Origin: an uncultured Myxococcales bacterium
GTDB lineage: Bacteria; Myxococcota_A; UBA9042
Length of the DNA stretch: 64,000 nucleotides
Direction: 5' to 3'
Assembly (NCBI GenBank): GCA_903883645.1
Contig: CAISBR010000021.1
Location: 115,819-179,818, forward strand
The first letter of the stretch is position 1. Every line of letters begins with the position of its first letter. A model generated the notes under the pieces. It saw only the letters and a list, made by a program, of their open reading frames with translations. It was not told where the DNA came from and searched no databases. The position numbers and the translations under genes are program-made. This document shows, piece after piece, positions 7,192 through 17,700 of this stretch.

Positions 7192-9216
7192 CTAACCCCC
7201 CAAAACCTCAGCCTCAATCGCCTCGATCCGGCTCGCCAGCAGCTCCCACTGGCCCATCGCGGCCTCGAGCTTGCCCTTCAGTTCGGCCTGCTCTTGCAGC
7301 AGCGCCACCACCTTCGCGCCATCGCCATACAAGTCCGGGTCGGCTTGCAGCTGCAGAATCTCGGCCTGGCGCTTTTCGTCTTTGCCTATCGCATCTTCGG
7401 TGGCCTGCAGCCGCGTCTTAAGGTCCTTGGTGCGGCGATGTGCCTCTTGGCGGCGGGTGGCCTCGTCGCGCTTGCGCTGCTTGTCGTCGTCGCGGCTGGC
7501 ACCCTTCGCCTCGCCCGAATCACTAGGCATTCCATTGTCTTTGCGGGCATCCAGCGTCGGCCGATCCACCGTGCCGCCGTTCAAAAGCCGCTCGAGCTCT
7601 TTGGGATCGCCGCCCGCCTTCTGAAACAGCCACGCATCGTAGTCGCCGTGGTGCAGCGTCGCCTTGCCGCCCGGCTCAATCTCGAGCACCTTATCAGCTA
7701 CTGCATTGATAAAATAGCGATCGTGGCTCACGATCACCACTGTACCCTCAAACTGCGCCAGCGCTTGCTCCAGCACCTCGCGGGTCATCAGGTCCAAGTG
7801 ATTGGTCGGCTCGTCGAGCAGCAGCACATTGGGCCCGCGCAGCACCATCTTGGCCAGCGCCAGCCGCGCCTTTTCGCCGCCCGACAGCACGGCGACCTTC
7901 TTGTCGACCATCTGGCCCGAAAACCCCAGTCCGCCCAGCACACTGCGCACCTGTGGCACGGTCCGGTCTAGGGCCGCGCGCCGCGCTTCTTCAAAGACAA
8001 TGCTTGTCGCATCAAGCTGTTCTAGCTGGTGCTGGGCATAGTACTCGCGCACCACGCCGCCGCCGACTACCACTTCGCCGCCCTGGATATCGGTCACGCC
8101 GGCCAAGACTTTGAGCAGCGTCGACTTGCCCGCGCCGTTGGGCCCCACCAGCGCCACCTTGTCGCCGCGCCAGATGGTCAGGTTGCAGTCCTGGTAAATG
8201 GGCTTGTCGCCCCAGCTTTTTTGCACATGGTCGGCGCGCAGCACCTCGCGGCCGGTGCGGGCTGGCTCCGCAAACTTTAGACCGATGGTCTGACCGTTCT
8301 GCCCGTCGACCTCCACATTCTCGATGCGGGCCAGCATCTTAAGACGACTCTGCGCCTGCTTTGCCTTGCTCGCCTTCGACCGAAACCGCTCGACAAACGC
8401 CGTCAGGTGCGCCCGCTGCCGGTCGACCTGCACCTTGCGCGCCACCTGCTGATCGATCCGCGCCGCGCGGCCCTCAAGAAAGTCCTCGTAACCACCCGGG
8501 TATTCTTGTGCGCCTTTCTTGCTCAACTCGACGATGTGGGTCGGCACGCGGTTCAAGAAGTAGCGGTCATGGCTTACCGCGACGATGGCGCCGGGGTAGT
8601 CCTCAAGAAAATCCTCGAACCACGCAAGACTCTCTAAGTCCAAGTGATTCGTCGGTTCGTCGAGCAGCAGTGCATCGGGTCGCTGCACCAGTAGGCGCGC
8701 CAGGGCCACCCGCATCCGCCAGCCGCCCGACAGGGTCAGCACATCGCTCGCGATCCCAGCTCGGTCAAAGCCTAGACCAGAAAGTACTGTATTGGCGCGC
8801 ACCTCAAGATCATCGCCACCGAGTTCGTCGAAGGCGTGCATGGCTTTGTCTAGGGCCTCGAGCGCCGCCTCGCTGCCCGCCCAGCTGTGGTCGTCGGCCA
8901 TCCTTAGGTGCAGGTCGTGCAGCCGCTGCTTGGCGCGCATCCAGTCGCTTGAACCGGCCAGAACGGCTTGTAGTACGCTGCCTTGCCCCACATCTTCTAC
9001 ATCTTGCGGCAGGTAGCCGATGCGCAGTGCCTTGGGTTTTTGCACCGCGCCGCCATCGGCCTGCAATTCGCCACAGATAATCCGCAGTAGCGTGGTCTTG
9101 CCCGCGCCGTTTGGGCCAACTAGGCCGTACCGACGCCGCGGCAGAATCTGCCAATGCACACCTTCGAAAAGCGTTTTTACGCCAAAGCTCTTGGCTAAGT
9201 TTTGTAGCTGTATCAT
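7192..9216 (-). CDS. ABC-F family ATPase, Uup/YheS-like
   Basis: 674 residues with two ABC ATPase domains and no membrane segments, the layout of ABC-F proteins that act on ribosomes or nucleic acids. Domain 1 has Walker A G-P-N-G-A-G-K-T-T, signature L-S-G-G-W and Walker B L-L-L-D-E-P-T-N-H-L-D. Domain 2 repeats these with L-S-G-G-E-K. The linker between them is Lys-rich, and the last about 120 residues form a charged coiled coil, as in Uup-like proteins. ATG 9216 (M-I-Q-L-Q-N-L) is preferred because upstream in-frame codons overlap the end of the neighbouring gene and do not resemble the family. It follows the Cys-rich giant in the same direction after 35 bases. A second ABC-F protein lies at 39.5 kb. 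Confidence 0.9.
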   Translation of the reverse strand: MIQLQNLAKSFGVKTLFEGVHWQILPRRRYGLVGPNGAGKTTLLRIICGELQADGGAVQKPKALRIGYLPQDVEDVGQGSVLQAVLAGSSDWMRAKQRLHDLHLRMADDHSWAGSEAALEALDKAMHAFDELGGDDLEVRANTVLSGLGFDRAGIASDVLTLSGGWRMRVALARLLVQRPDALLLDEPTNHLDLESLAWFEDFLEDYPGAIVAVSHDRYFLNRVPTHIVELSKKGAQEYPGGYEDFLEGRAARIDQQVARKVQVDRQRAHLTAFVERFRSKASKAKQAQSRLKMLARIENVEVDGQNGQTIGLKFAEPARTGREVLRADHVQKSWGDKPIYQDCNLTIWRGDKVALVGPNGAGKSTLLKVLAGVTDIQGGEVVVGGGVVREYYAQHQLEQLDATSIVFEEARRAALDRTVPQVRSVLGGLGFSGQMVDKKVAVLSGGEKARLALAKMVLRGPNVLLLDEPTNHLDLMTREVLEQALAQFEGTVVIVSHDRYFINAVADKVLEIEPGGKATLHHGDYDAWLFQKAGGDPKELERLLNGGTVDRPTLDARKDNGMPSDSGEAKGASRDDDKQRKRDEATRRQEAHRRTKDLKTRLQATEDAIGKDEKRQAEILQLQADPDLYGDGAKVVALLQEQAELKGKLEAAMGQWELLASRIEAIEAEVLGG

Positions 9217-9251
9217 GGGAGTAGCGGTCTTCTTTGCGCGCGCGGGGCTGT

Positions 9252-12200
9252 CTAGGGCAGGTTTGAAATCGGGTAACCGACGCACATTGGCGCGGTCTGG
9301 CCGGGTAGCGATGGCCACGTGCACTTTTGCGTGCGCGGGGTTCGCTGCGAGATGCGCACCCAATCGCTGGTGTTGTTGTTGGTGTCGAGGCCGGCGCCGC
9401 AGAAATAGGCCGGTTTGCCGGGGTCGCCATAGTCGGCAGCGCTGCCCAAGCCCAGGCCCTTGCGGCGAATTGCCCCGCCCTGGCCGTCGCCGCAGGTGGG
9501 CGAGACTTGCGGGTCGGCTGGCAACTTGCTCTCCGCCTTGGCCGTGGCCGCTGCGCCCCAGGCGACCCGGTCAAATTCGACGTTGCCCATCGTCACTAGC
9601 CGCACCGCGCCGGCCGCGCTGGGCAAGTTGAAGGCCTTGCTCGACTGGAAATCGGGCGCCGGCAAGGTGCTGTCGTAGTTGATCGGCGCCACCAAGTAGT
9701 AGCTGTAGGGCGCGACCGAACCCGTAAGCGGCTTGCCCGTGGTCAGTTGGTCAGTAATCGAAGTCTGCAATACGTCAGTGGGATTCTGCATCTGCAGCAC
9801 CATCGCCGAGGTGATCTGCGTCGTGCCACCCACGGTTGCGGACTTCGACAGCTGAATCTGACTGGCCGACGGGTTGTACAGCACAATGTACTCGTTGTCG
9901 GCCGCAAGCATCGCGTTGCCTTTCTGGTTGGTGGTGGGCGGGCCCTCGGTGGCGACTTCGGCAATGATTAGCCTGAGGTCGCAGAGCAGCGTCTTGGGGT
10001 TGCAGCCATAGCCCATGTCGCACTGCACGCCACACTGCGGGTCGACGCATTTTTCGGCCGAGCTGCCCAAGTAATTGCACACATAGCCCTTGGCACAGGT
10101 GCCCGCGCAGGCCGGCTCGTACACACCAGAACCCAGCGTCTGCGGTGTGGGGTCGGCGATAATAAAGTCATTGAAATCATTATTTGTATCCAGAGAATTG
10201 CCGGCCAGATCCATACCGCCGTCGGGGGCCATAGTCGCCGCCGTGGCACCATTCTTGGCCTTGCGCTCTAAGCTGCTGCCGGCGGTGTCGACTGGCGCGG
10301 CGGCTTTGTACTGCACGCCGATGCCGGCGTTGTTGAAGGTGATGGCGGTGCCCCAACCCAACAAGTCCATTTCGGTATCCGAGCTTGGATCGTACAGGCG
10401 CAGCGTGCCGCCCGCGCTGTCCAAGTTGCTGACGGTGGCGGGTATCAGATCGACCTGGCCGTGGCTGCGCGCCCAAGCCTGCGAGCCGATTAAGAAATAG
10501 TGCTTCGCCGGCAAGACGGTGCCCGCTGGCAAGATGGCCACGTTGACCAACCAGGGCTTATACGACTCGACATCCGCGTCCTTCTTTTGCAGTCGCCAAC
10601 CACTCAGATTTACAGACTTTGTTCCGGCGTTGTACAACTCAACGTACTGCTCGCCATCGCTGCCAAAGTAGACCTCGCTGATCAGTACGGAGCCGGTCGG
10701 GTCGGGGATGCACACCATGGTGCCGTTGCCGCAGATTTTGCCCGAGCCGCAGCCGAGCGCGCCGGTCACGCCGAACGACTCGCATTCAAGGTCGTCGAGG
10801 CACTTTTGGCCTATAGACGAGAAGTTGCAGACCTTGCCCAGCGAGCAGGTGTCGCCGCACGCCGGCTCGAATTTGCCGCCTATCAAGCTTTGCGGTTCGG
10901 GCCAGAAGCGGACCAAGAAGTCGTCTGCATCTTTGCCGGTGTCGTAGCTGTTGCCGGCCAACCACTCGGGGCGGTGGGGCGCCATCGACGAGGCCTCGGA
11001 TTGCTCGCTCGCGTGCCGCTCGATCGAGGTATAGGTCGGCCAGCTTAGGTCCGAGGCGTCGATTGGCGCGGTTCCACTTTGAATAATGCCAGCTTGCCCA
11101 TCATCCCAGCTCAGGCGATCGTGCTCGAGCTGGTGGGTCACATCGCGCAGGCGCAGCTGCAGGTGCCGCATGGTGTCGACCGTACAGCCGGCCTTGCCGG
11201 GCATGTTCTTGAGCGCAAGAGCGAGCTTAAAGGTGCTCGGAGCCGACACATCGATCGCCACGCCTTGCTGCGCCACCGTGCCCGTGCCGAACAGCGCGTA
11301 GCGGTGCGCCGGCAAGGCCATGCTCGGCTTACCTTTGGCCAGCGTCGTCCAGGTATCTTTGGCATCGGCATCAAAGGGCCTAGCTTCTAGAGCAAATTCG
11401 TCGAGCTGGGCCGAGCTGTCGGTGGGGTTGTAAACCTCGACCCAGTCGTCGCTGGCGTCCGCCGGGTTGCCCACGTAGACCTCGCTGATGACCAAGTGCA
11501 GCCCGCCCTTGAATGCGCAGCTGGGGATGGTGTCGGTCGAGCAAGCGGCAAAGCTGCCACAGTCGCCGGCCGTGGGCTTGTAGGTGCAGCCGGTGCCGGC
11601 CACGCAGGCGTCGAGGGTGCAAACATTCTCGTCGTTGCAATCGCTGGCCGTTCCGGCGCAAGTGCCCGATGTGCATGCGTCTTTGTCGGTACACGGGTTC
11701 TTGTCGTCGCACGCGCTCTGGCTGGGCGTGTGGCTGCAACCGGTCAGCTTGTCGCACGCGTCTTGGGTGCAGGCGTTGCTGTCGTCGCAGTTGGTCGCCG
11801 TTGTGCCTGTGCATAGGCCGACTTGGCAGCCATCGGCGTCGGTGCAGGCATTGCCGTCGTTGCAGGGCTTGTTGTTCAGCTTGATCTTGTTCTCGCAGCC
11901 GAGCTTGCCACCGCCCGCCGGCAAGGTGGTCGCGGTGGGGTTGCACGGGATCTCGACGCAGCCGCTGTCGCTCGCGCACACCTTGGCGTCGCCCGACTTG
12001 CAGGCGCCCGCGCCGTCGCAGTGATCTTGGGCAAAACTGCCGCTGGTCACGCTGCTGTCGCCCGTGCACGCGTTGCCGTCGTCGCACGGTGTGGCACTTT
12101 CGGCGGGCGTGTGGGTGCACCCGGCGTTCTTGTCACACGCATCGGCGGTGCAGACGTTCTTGTCGTCGCAGCTTATCAGATCACCTGTACATTTGCCCGT

Positions 12201-14513
12201 TTTGCAGCTGTCGCCGGTGGTGCACGCCGAGCCGTCGCTGCACACCACACCGTCGAGCAGGCCGGGGTCGTGCTTGCACGCGTCGCCGGCGGTCACCTTT
12301 TCGTCGCAGCTGTCGGCGGTGCAAGGTAGCGCGTCGCTGCAGGTGTTCTCGTCGCCGGTGCAAGTGCCGCCGATGCAGCGATCAAGAATTGTACAAAACA
12401 CCGCGTCGTCGCAAGGTGTTGCATCCACTACCTTGGTCGTCTTGCAGGTGCCGCTGCTGGGGTCGCACGCCGCGCCGCCACACGCGCCGGCCGCCGTGGC
12501 TTCGGCCGTGCAGGTCACGTTCTTCTTGGGGTCGTAGAGGCACCGCGAGCCGCTACTGACCTCGACGCAGGTCCAGCCCGAAAAGCACTTGTCGCTGCTG
12601 CCCACTTTGGCCGTGCAGTCGCTGTCGAGGGTGCAGGTGCACTGGTCGGCGCCCGACTGGCACTTGCCCGACTTGCACTTGTCTTTTAGCGTGCACGGGT
12701 CGCCGTCGCTACAGGCAGTGCCGTCGGCAAACCCGTGGCTGCAGCCGAACTTGCTATCGCAGCTGTCGGATGTGCACGGGTTCTTGTCGTCGCACTCTAG
12801 CTTGGTGCCGGCCAGGCAGGTGCCGACCGCGCTGCACACATCGCCGTACGTGCACTGGTTGCCGTCGCTGCAGAGCGTGCCAGCTGGCAAGTTCTGGCCG
12901 CCGCACTTGCCGGTCTTGGGGTCGCAGACCTGGGCCACGCACGGTCCGGCGTCGGCGCACTGCACCACGCTGGCGGCGTCGACGGTGCAGGTGCCCTTGA
13001 CGCATTTGAGCGTGCCGTTGCAGGCGTTGCCGTCTTCGAAGGCCACACAATCGGCGCCGGTCGCGCAGCCGCAGCTGGCCTTGGGGGTGCCGCCGCAGCC
13101 GCCGCCCAGGCACACGTCGCCGGTGGTGCACGGGTTGCCATCGTCGCAGAGCAGGGTGTTGGCCACATGTTGGCAGCCTTTGACGTTGCTGCAACTATCG
13201 ACAGTGCAAGGGTTCTTGTCGTCGCAGTTTAGGCTGCTGCTGCCCTTGCACGCGCCGCTGACGCACAGGTCGGGGCCGTTGCACGCGTCGCCGTCGCTGC
13301 ACACGCTGCCGTATTGCGCCCACTTGTACACGCAGACGCCGCTTTTGGCGTCGCAAGTGTTGGTGATGCAAGCGGTATCTTTGCTGTCGTCACATTGCTT
13401 GTTGCCGGCGACCGTGGGGATGGTGGCGGGGTCGACCACGCACGTGCCCGCCTTGCAGATCAGGGTGCCGTTGCACAAGTTGCCGTCATCGTAGGGCAAG
13501 CAGTCGAGCTTGTTGGTACAGACGCACGCCTTGTCGGCGCCCTCGGCGTCGCATTTGCCGTTGTAGCACGACTCGCCGGCGGTGCACGGGTTGCCGTCGC
13601 TACACGGCGTGCCCGCGGCGGCGGTGATGGTGGTGCAGCCCTTGGTGGGGTCGCAAATCGGCGCCGTGCAAACGTTATCGTCCTTGTCGATGCACACCAC
13701 GGGGCTGCCAATGCACGCGCCCTTGCCGTCGCACTTGTCGGCGGTGCTGCACGCGTTGGCGTCGTCGCACTGCGCGCCAAAGGTGAGTGGCACATAGTCG
13801 CAGCGCCGGCCGCCGCTGATGCTGGGGTCGATCAAGCACTTGATGTCGTAGCAGCCCTTGGCGGGGCCGGTGCAGTCTTTGTCTAGCGTGCAGACGGGGA
13901 TCTCGCCGGTCGGCACCACCGCACCGTCGGGATACAGGTAGGTGCCGTCGCTCTGTTTCGTACTGCCGTCAGGCACTTGCAGTGTGCCGTCGGGCTTGAT
14001 ATCGGCACCGCTATCGGGGGCGATGTCCGCACTATCTTGCACGGGTTCGATGTCTTCGACCTCGGTGTCGGCTTCGTCGGTTGCGTCTTCTAGCGGCACG
14101 TCATCTTCAATGTCTTCAACATCTTCTGCTGGTTGTCCATCGTCCGCCGCGTCCGCCGTGTCCTTGGTGTCGGGGGCATCGGGCTTGACGTCGGGCGCCG
14201 TATCGCTGCCCGCATCGGCATCGGCCGCGTCGCCGCCAGCGGTGTCGTTGCACTGGGCCGCAGGCGGGTCCATGGTACAGGGGTCTGGGCAAAAATCCTG
14301 AGTAGGATCGCCAACACACGGGCAGTCCGCCCCCGTTTCATCCACACCGTACGGGTTGTCGTCGCAGGGATAGGTCGCCACTGCCGCATCGGCCGTTGTT
14401 TTTGAGGCAGGGCAACCGGTTAGCAGTGCCGCGAGCAAGCTCAGCAGGGCAAAAACGCCTGCCTGCGCGCGCAACGATCGTAGATTGCGCTGATTGATCG
14501 GCTCTGGATTCAT
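9252..14513 (-). CDS. Giant Cys-rich lipoprotein with three lamin-tail-like domains
   Basis: 1753 residues. A signal peptide ends in lipobox L-L-T-G-C (Cys34). Residues about 85-205 form an Asp/Ala-rich low-complexity spacer. Residues about 205-1000 hold tandem Cys-rich repeats of the type C-D-D-G-N-x-C-T-x-x-D-x-C and G-x-C-x-G, each about 35-45 residues, probably held by disulfides. Three domains then follow that resemble lamin-tail domains, starting near residues 1007, 1272 and 1511 (V-I-S-E-V-Y, L-I-S-E-V-Y and I-I-A-E-V-A, each followed by an E-V/E-L/I-V-L-Y-N strand). Short Cys-rich EGF-like linkers separate them. The layout suggests a long surface stalk with binding domains at the tip; the ligand is unknown. 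ATG 14513 is supported by GGGGAG upstream and the clean signal sequence. It is divergent from secA. Confidence 0.88.
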   Translation of the reverse strand: MNPEPINQRNLRSLRAQAGVFALLSLLAALLTGCPASKTTADAAVATYPCDDNPYGVDETGADCPCVGDPTQDFCPDPCTMDPPAAQCNDTAGGDAADADAGSDTAPDVKPDAPDTKDTADAADDGQPAEDVEDIEDDVPLEDATDEADTEVEDIEPVQDSADIAPDSGADIKPDGTLQVPDGSTKQSDGTYLYPDGAVVPTGEIPVCTLDKDCTGPAKGCYDIKCLIDPSISGGRRCDYVPLTFGAQCDDANACSTADKCDGKGACIGSPVVCIDKDDNVCTAPICDPTKGCTTITAAAGTPCSDGNPCTAGESCYNGKCDAEGADKACVCTNKLDCLPYDDGNLCNGTLICKAGTCVVDPATIPTVAGNKQCDDSKDTACITNTCDAKSGVCVYKWAQYGSVCSDGDACNGPDLCVSGACKGSSSLNCDDKNPCTVDSCSNVKGCQHVANTLLCDDGNPCTTGDVCLGGGCGGTPKASCGCATGADCVAFEDGNACNGTLKCVKGTCTVDAASVVQCADAGPCVAQVCDPKTGKCGGQNLPAGTLCSDGNQCTYGDVCSAVGTCLAGTKLECDDKNPCTSDSCDSKFGCSHGFADGTACSDGDPCTLKDKCKSGKCQSGADQCTCTLDSDCTAKVGSSDKCFSGWTCVEVSSGSRCLYDPKKNVTCTAEATAAGACGGAACDPSSGTCKTTKVVDATPCDDAVFCTILDRCIGGTCTGDENTCSDALPCTADSCDEKVTAGDACKHDPGLLDGVVCSDGSACTTGDSCKTGKCTGDLISCDDKNVCTADACDKNAGCTHTPAESATPCDDGNACTGDSSVTSGSFAQDHCDGAGACKSGDAKVCASDSGCVEIPCNPTATTLPAGGGKLGCENKIKLNNKPCNDGNACTDADGCQVGLCTGTTATNCDDSNACTQDACDKLTGCSHTPSQSACDDKNPCTDKDACTSGTCAGTASDCNDENVCTLDACVAGTGCTYKPTAGDCGSFAACSTDTIPSCAFKGGLHLVISEVYVGNPADASDDWVEVYNPTDSSAQLDEFALEARPFDADAKDTWTTLAKGKPSMALPAHRYALFGTGTVAQQGVAIDVSAPSTFKLALALKNMPGKAGCTVDTMRHLQLRLRDVTHQLEHDRLSWDDGQAGIIQSGTAPIDASDLSWPTYTSIERHASEQSEASSMAPHRPEWLAGNSYDTGKDADDFLVRFWPEPQSLIGGKFEPACGDTCSLGKVCNFSSIGQKCLDDLECESFGVTGALGCGSGKICGNGTMVCIPDPTGSVLISEVYFGSDGEQYVELYNAGTKSVNLSGWRLQKKDADVESYKPWLVNVAILPAGTVLPAKHYFLIGSQAWARSHGQVDLIPATVSNLDSAGGTLRLYDPSSDTEMDLLGWGTAITFNNAGIGVQYKAAAPVDTAGSSLERKAKNGATAATMAPDGGMDLAGNSLDTNNDFNDFIIADPTPQTLGSGVYEPACAGTCAKGYVCNYLGSSAEKCVDPQCGVQCDMGYGCNPKTLLCDLRLIIAEVATEGPPTTNQKGNAMLAADNEYIVLYNPSASQIQLSKSATVGGTTQITSAMVLQMQNPTDVLQTSITDQLTTGKPLTGSVAPYSYYLVAPINYDSTLPAPDFQSSKAFNLPSAAGAVRLVTMGNVEFDRVAWGAAATAKAESKLPADPQVSPTCGDGQGGAIRRKGLGLGSAADYGDPGKPAYFCGAGLDTNNNTSDWVRISQRTPRTQKCTWPSLPGQTAPMCVGYPISNLP

Positions 14514-14540
14514 CGCGGCGGCTCCCCTGCAGCTAGTACA

Positions 14541-14559
14541 ACCGCTTACGTTACCGCTT
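14541..14559. repeat. Short direct repeat in divergent promoter region
   Basis: ACCGCTT occurs at 14541-14547 and again at 14553-14559, 12 bases apart (about one helical turn). It lies 28 bases upstream of the giant lipoprotein start and between it and secA, so it could be a regulator site. Seven-base repeats also arise by chance. Confidence 0.25.
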
Positions 14560-14707
14560 GCAGCATGGTCGCGGCAAGTTCCCGCACTCCGCACATGATT
14601 CTGGGCCGTGGATACCTTGCGGATCGGCTGCACTCACCTTACCTTATTTGGCCGCCCGCGCCTGCATGTGGGCCGGCCAGCGCGCCCGCACCAAGGAATT
14701 CGCCTCT

Positions 14708-17700
14708 ATGTTCAAGCAGCTGCTCGCCAAGACGTTCGGCACCAAGAACGAACGTGAAATCAAGAAGATTCGCCCGATCGTCACCCAGATCAATGCTCTG
14801 GAGCCGCGGATCAAGGCCCTAGACGACGACGGTCTGCGCGCCATGACCGGCACGTTTAAAGAGCGGCTGTCGCGCGGCGCGACCCTTGACGACATCTTGC
14901 CCGAAGCCTTTGCGGTTACGCGCGAAGCGGCTTGGCGGCGGCTCGGTCAGCGCCACTACGATGTGCAGATGATCGGTGGTTATGCGCTGCACAAGGGCAT
15001 GGTCGCCGAAATGCGCACCGGCGAAGGCAAGACCCTGGTGGCCACGCTGCCCGCGTACTTGAACGCCCTGGCCGGCCGCGGCACGCACGTGGTCACCGTC
15101 AACGACTACTTGGCGGCCCGCGACTGCGAGTGGATGAGCAAGGTCTACAACTTCCTTGGGCTTTCGACCGGTGTGATCACCACCCAGCTCGACGAGCACC
15201 TGCGCCGCAGCGCCTACAACGCCGACATCACCTACGGCCAGAACAACGAGCTAGGCTTCGATTATCTCCGCGATAATATGAAGTATTCGCTCGACGACTA
15301 TGTGCACCGCTACCTGCCCAGCGCCCACGACGCCAAGGCCGACAAGCTGCTGCCGTTTGCCATCGTCGACGAAGTGGACTCGATCCTGATCGACGAAGCC
15401 CGCACGCCGCTTATCATTTCGGGCCGCGGCGAAGGCACGACCGAGCCCTACGTGCGCGCCAATGCGATCGTGGCGTTCTTAAAGCGCGATCTCGACTACA
15501 TCGTCGACGAAAAGGCGCACTCGGTGGCGCTGACCGAGTCGGGCGTCGACAAGGTCGAGCAACGCTTAAAGATCGGTAACTTGTACGACGGGCCCAACAT
15601 GCACTGGGTCCACTACGTCACCGCCTGCCTCAAGGCTCACACGCTTTTCCGCCTTGAGGTCAACTACCTGATCGAAGACGGCAAGATCGTGATCATCGAC
15701 GAGCACACGGGTCGCAAGATGCCGGGGCGCCAGTGGTCCGACGGCATTCACCAGGCGATCGAGGCCAAAGAAGGCCTCAAGGTTCAAGAAGAGACCCACA
15801 CGCTGGCGACGATCACCTTTCAGAATTACTTCCGCATGTACGAGAAGCTGTGCGGTATGACCGGTACGGCTGAGACGGAAGCCGAGGAATTCGCTAAGAT
15901 TTACAACCTCGACTGCCTGGTGATCCCCACCAACAAGCCGATTACGCGCCTCGATCACGAAGACGTGGTCTACAAGACCGAGCGCGCCAAATTCAAGCGG
16001 GCGATCGAGCATATTCAAGAGGCCAACGCCAAGGGCCAGCCGATCTTGGTGGGTACGATCTCGGTCGAAAAGTCGCAGTTCTTGTCGGACTTGCTTGGCG
16101 AGACCGGCATCAAGCACAACGTGTTGAATGCTAAGCAACATGCCCGCGAAGCCGACATCGTGGCGCAGGCTGGGCGGCTGGGCGCGGTCACGATTTCGAC
16201 CAACATGGCCGGCCGTGGTACCGACATTTTGCTGGGCGGCAATCCCGAGTTGCTGGCGCGCAGCGAAGTGTTTGGCGGCGGCAGCGTCCACCAAGAGTTC
16301 GACGAAGGGAACCCCGAGTACCAGGCCACGCTGGCCCGCTTTAAGCAAGAGTGCGCCGACGAGAAGCTCGAGGTGCTCAAGGCCGGTGGTCTGCTGATTC
16401 TGGGCACGGAACGGCACGAAAGTCGCCGTATCGACAACCAATTGCGTGGTCGTGCCGGCCGTCAAGGCGATCCGGGCGAGAGCCAGTTCTACCTGTCGCT
16501 CGACGACGACCTGATGCGCATCTTTGGCGGCGATCGGGTGCGTAAGATTATGGAGTTCTTGCGGATTCCTGAAGACGAGCCGATCGTCGACCGCATGGTG
16601 ACCAACGCCATCTCGGATGCGCAGAAGCGGCTTGAGGGCCAGCACTTCGACTCGCGCAAAAACGTGTTGGAATACGACGACGTGATGAACCTGCAGCGCA
16701 AGGCCATCTATGCGTTGCGGCGCAAGGTCCTGTCGACCTCGCAGACCGATGTGTTGGTGCAAAAAGCCCTGGGCGAACAGGTCCATCGCTTGGTCGATAA
16801 CGCCTGCCCCGAGGGGCGCAATGCGCTGGACTGGGACCTGGATGCGCTCGAAGACGAGATTTTTGAAGCGACCAAAGAGGACCTGGATCTGCAAGAAGTT
16901 CCACGGGAATTCGAGACGATTCAGCACTCGGTCGAAGTGGCGCTGCAAAAGGAATACGCCGAGCGCCGCACGCGGATGATCCAGCAGATTCTGACGACCA
17001 TCGACCACGACGAGACGGCCGAGGCGGCGGTCGAAGCCAAGGATCAGGCCGAAAAACACTGGAGCTTTATGGAGCGCCAGGAGTATCTGCAGGGCATCGA
17101 CACGCATTGGCGCGAGCACCTGCGCATCATGGACGGCCTAAAAGAGGGCGTATATCTCGAAGCGTACGCGCAAAAAGACCCCAAGCTCATCTACAAGCAG
17201 AAGGGGTACGAGCTGTTCAAGCAGATGATCGAGCGCATCGAGAATCAGCTGGTGGCGCGGATGTTCGAGGTCGAGGTCAAAGACGCCGAAGAAATCGAAG
17301 AGATGGAGCGGCAGGCGGAGTTGAGGCGCCAGCGGGCCAAGCAGCTGATGACCGAGCAGCATTTGAGTCAGGGCCTGCACGACGAAGCGGTGGCGCTGGT
17401 CGATAACGCGGCGATGCAGGCGCAGACCCAGGCGGCGCTGGCGCAGCGGCAGGCCATGGCCCAGCAGCAGATGGCGCAGCTCTCGCCCGAAAAGCGTCAG
17501 GCGTTGCAGAATCGTGCGCAGCGGATGGCGGTGCGGGCGCAGCAGTCGGTGGCGGTGTATGCCAACAAGAAGCAGCAGGCCCAGCAGGTGCAACCCTTGG
17601 CTACGCGGCAAGCCCCAGCAGCGATAAGCGGTCTGCCGCCCGAGCTGCAAGACGACGACGATGCCCAGGCGATTGCTGATCAATTGGCGCAAGGCGACAG

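Noticed and set aside
12589..13494. Open frames opposite the Cys-rich giant
   Set aside because: Periodic codons of the Cys-rich repeats leave all frames open. The products are repeats of Leu/Pro/Ser or Arg/Cys without domain features.
12000..13700. Regular repeats resembling a CRISPR array
   Set aside because: The spacing is irregular, the repeats are only similar at protein level, and the frame is open throughout. These are Cys-rich protein repeats.
15566..17119. Long leftward open frame of 517 codons
   Set aside because: It lies wholly inside secA on the other strand. Its product is Leu/Arg/Val/His-biased as expected from reading GC-rich codons backwards, and has no recognisable domain.
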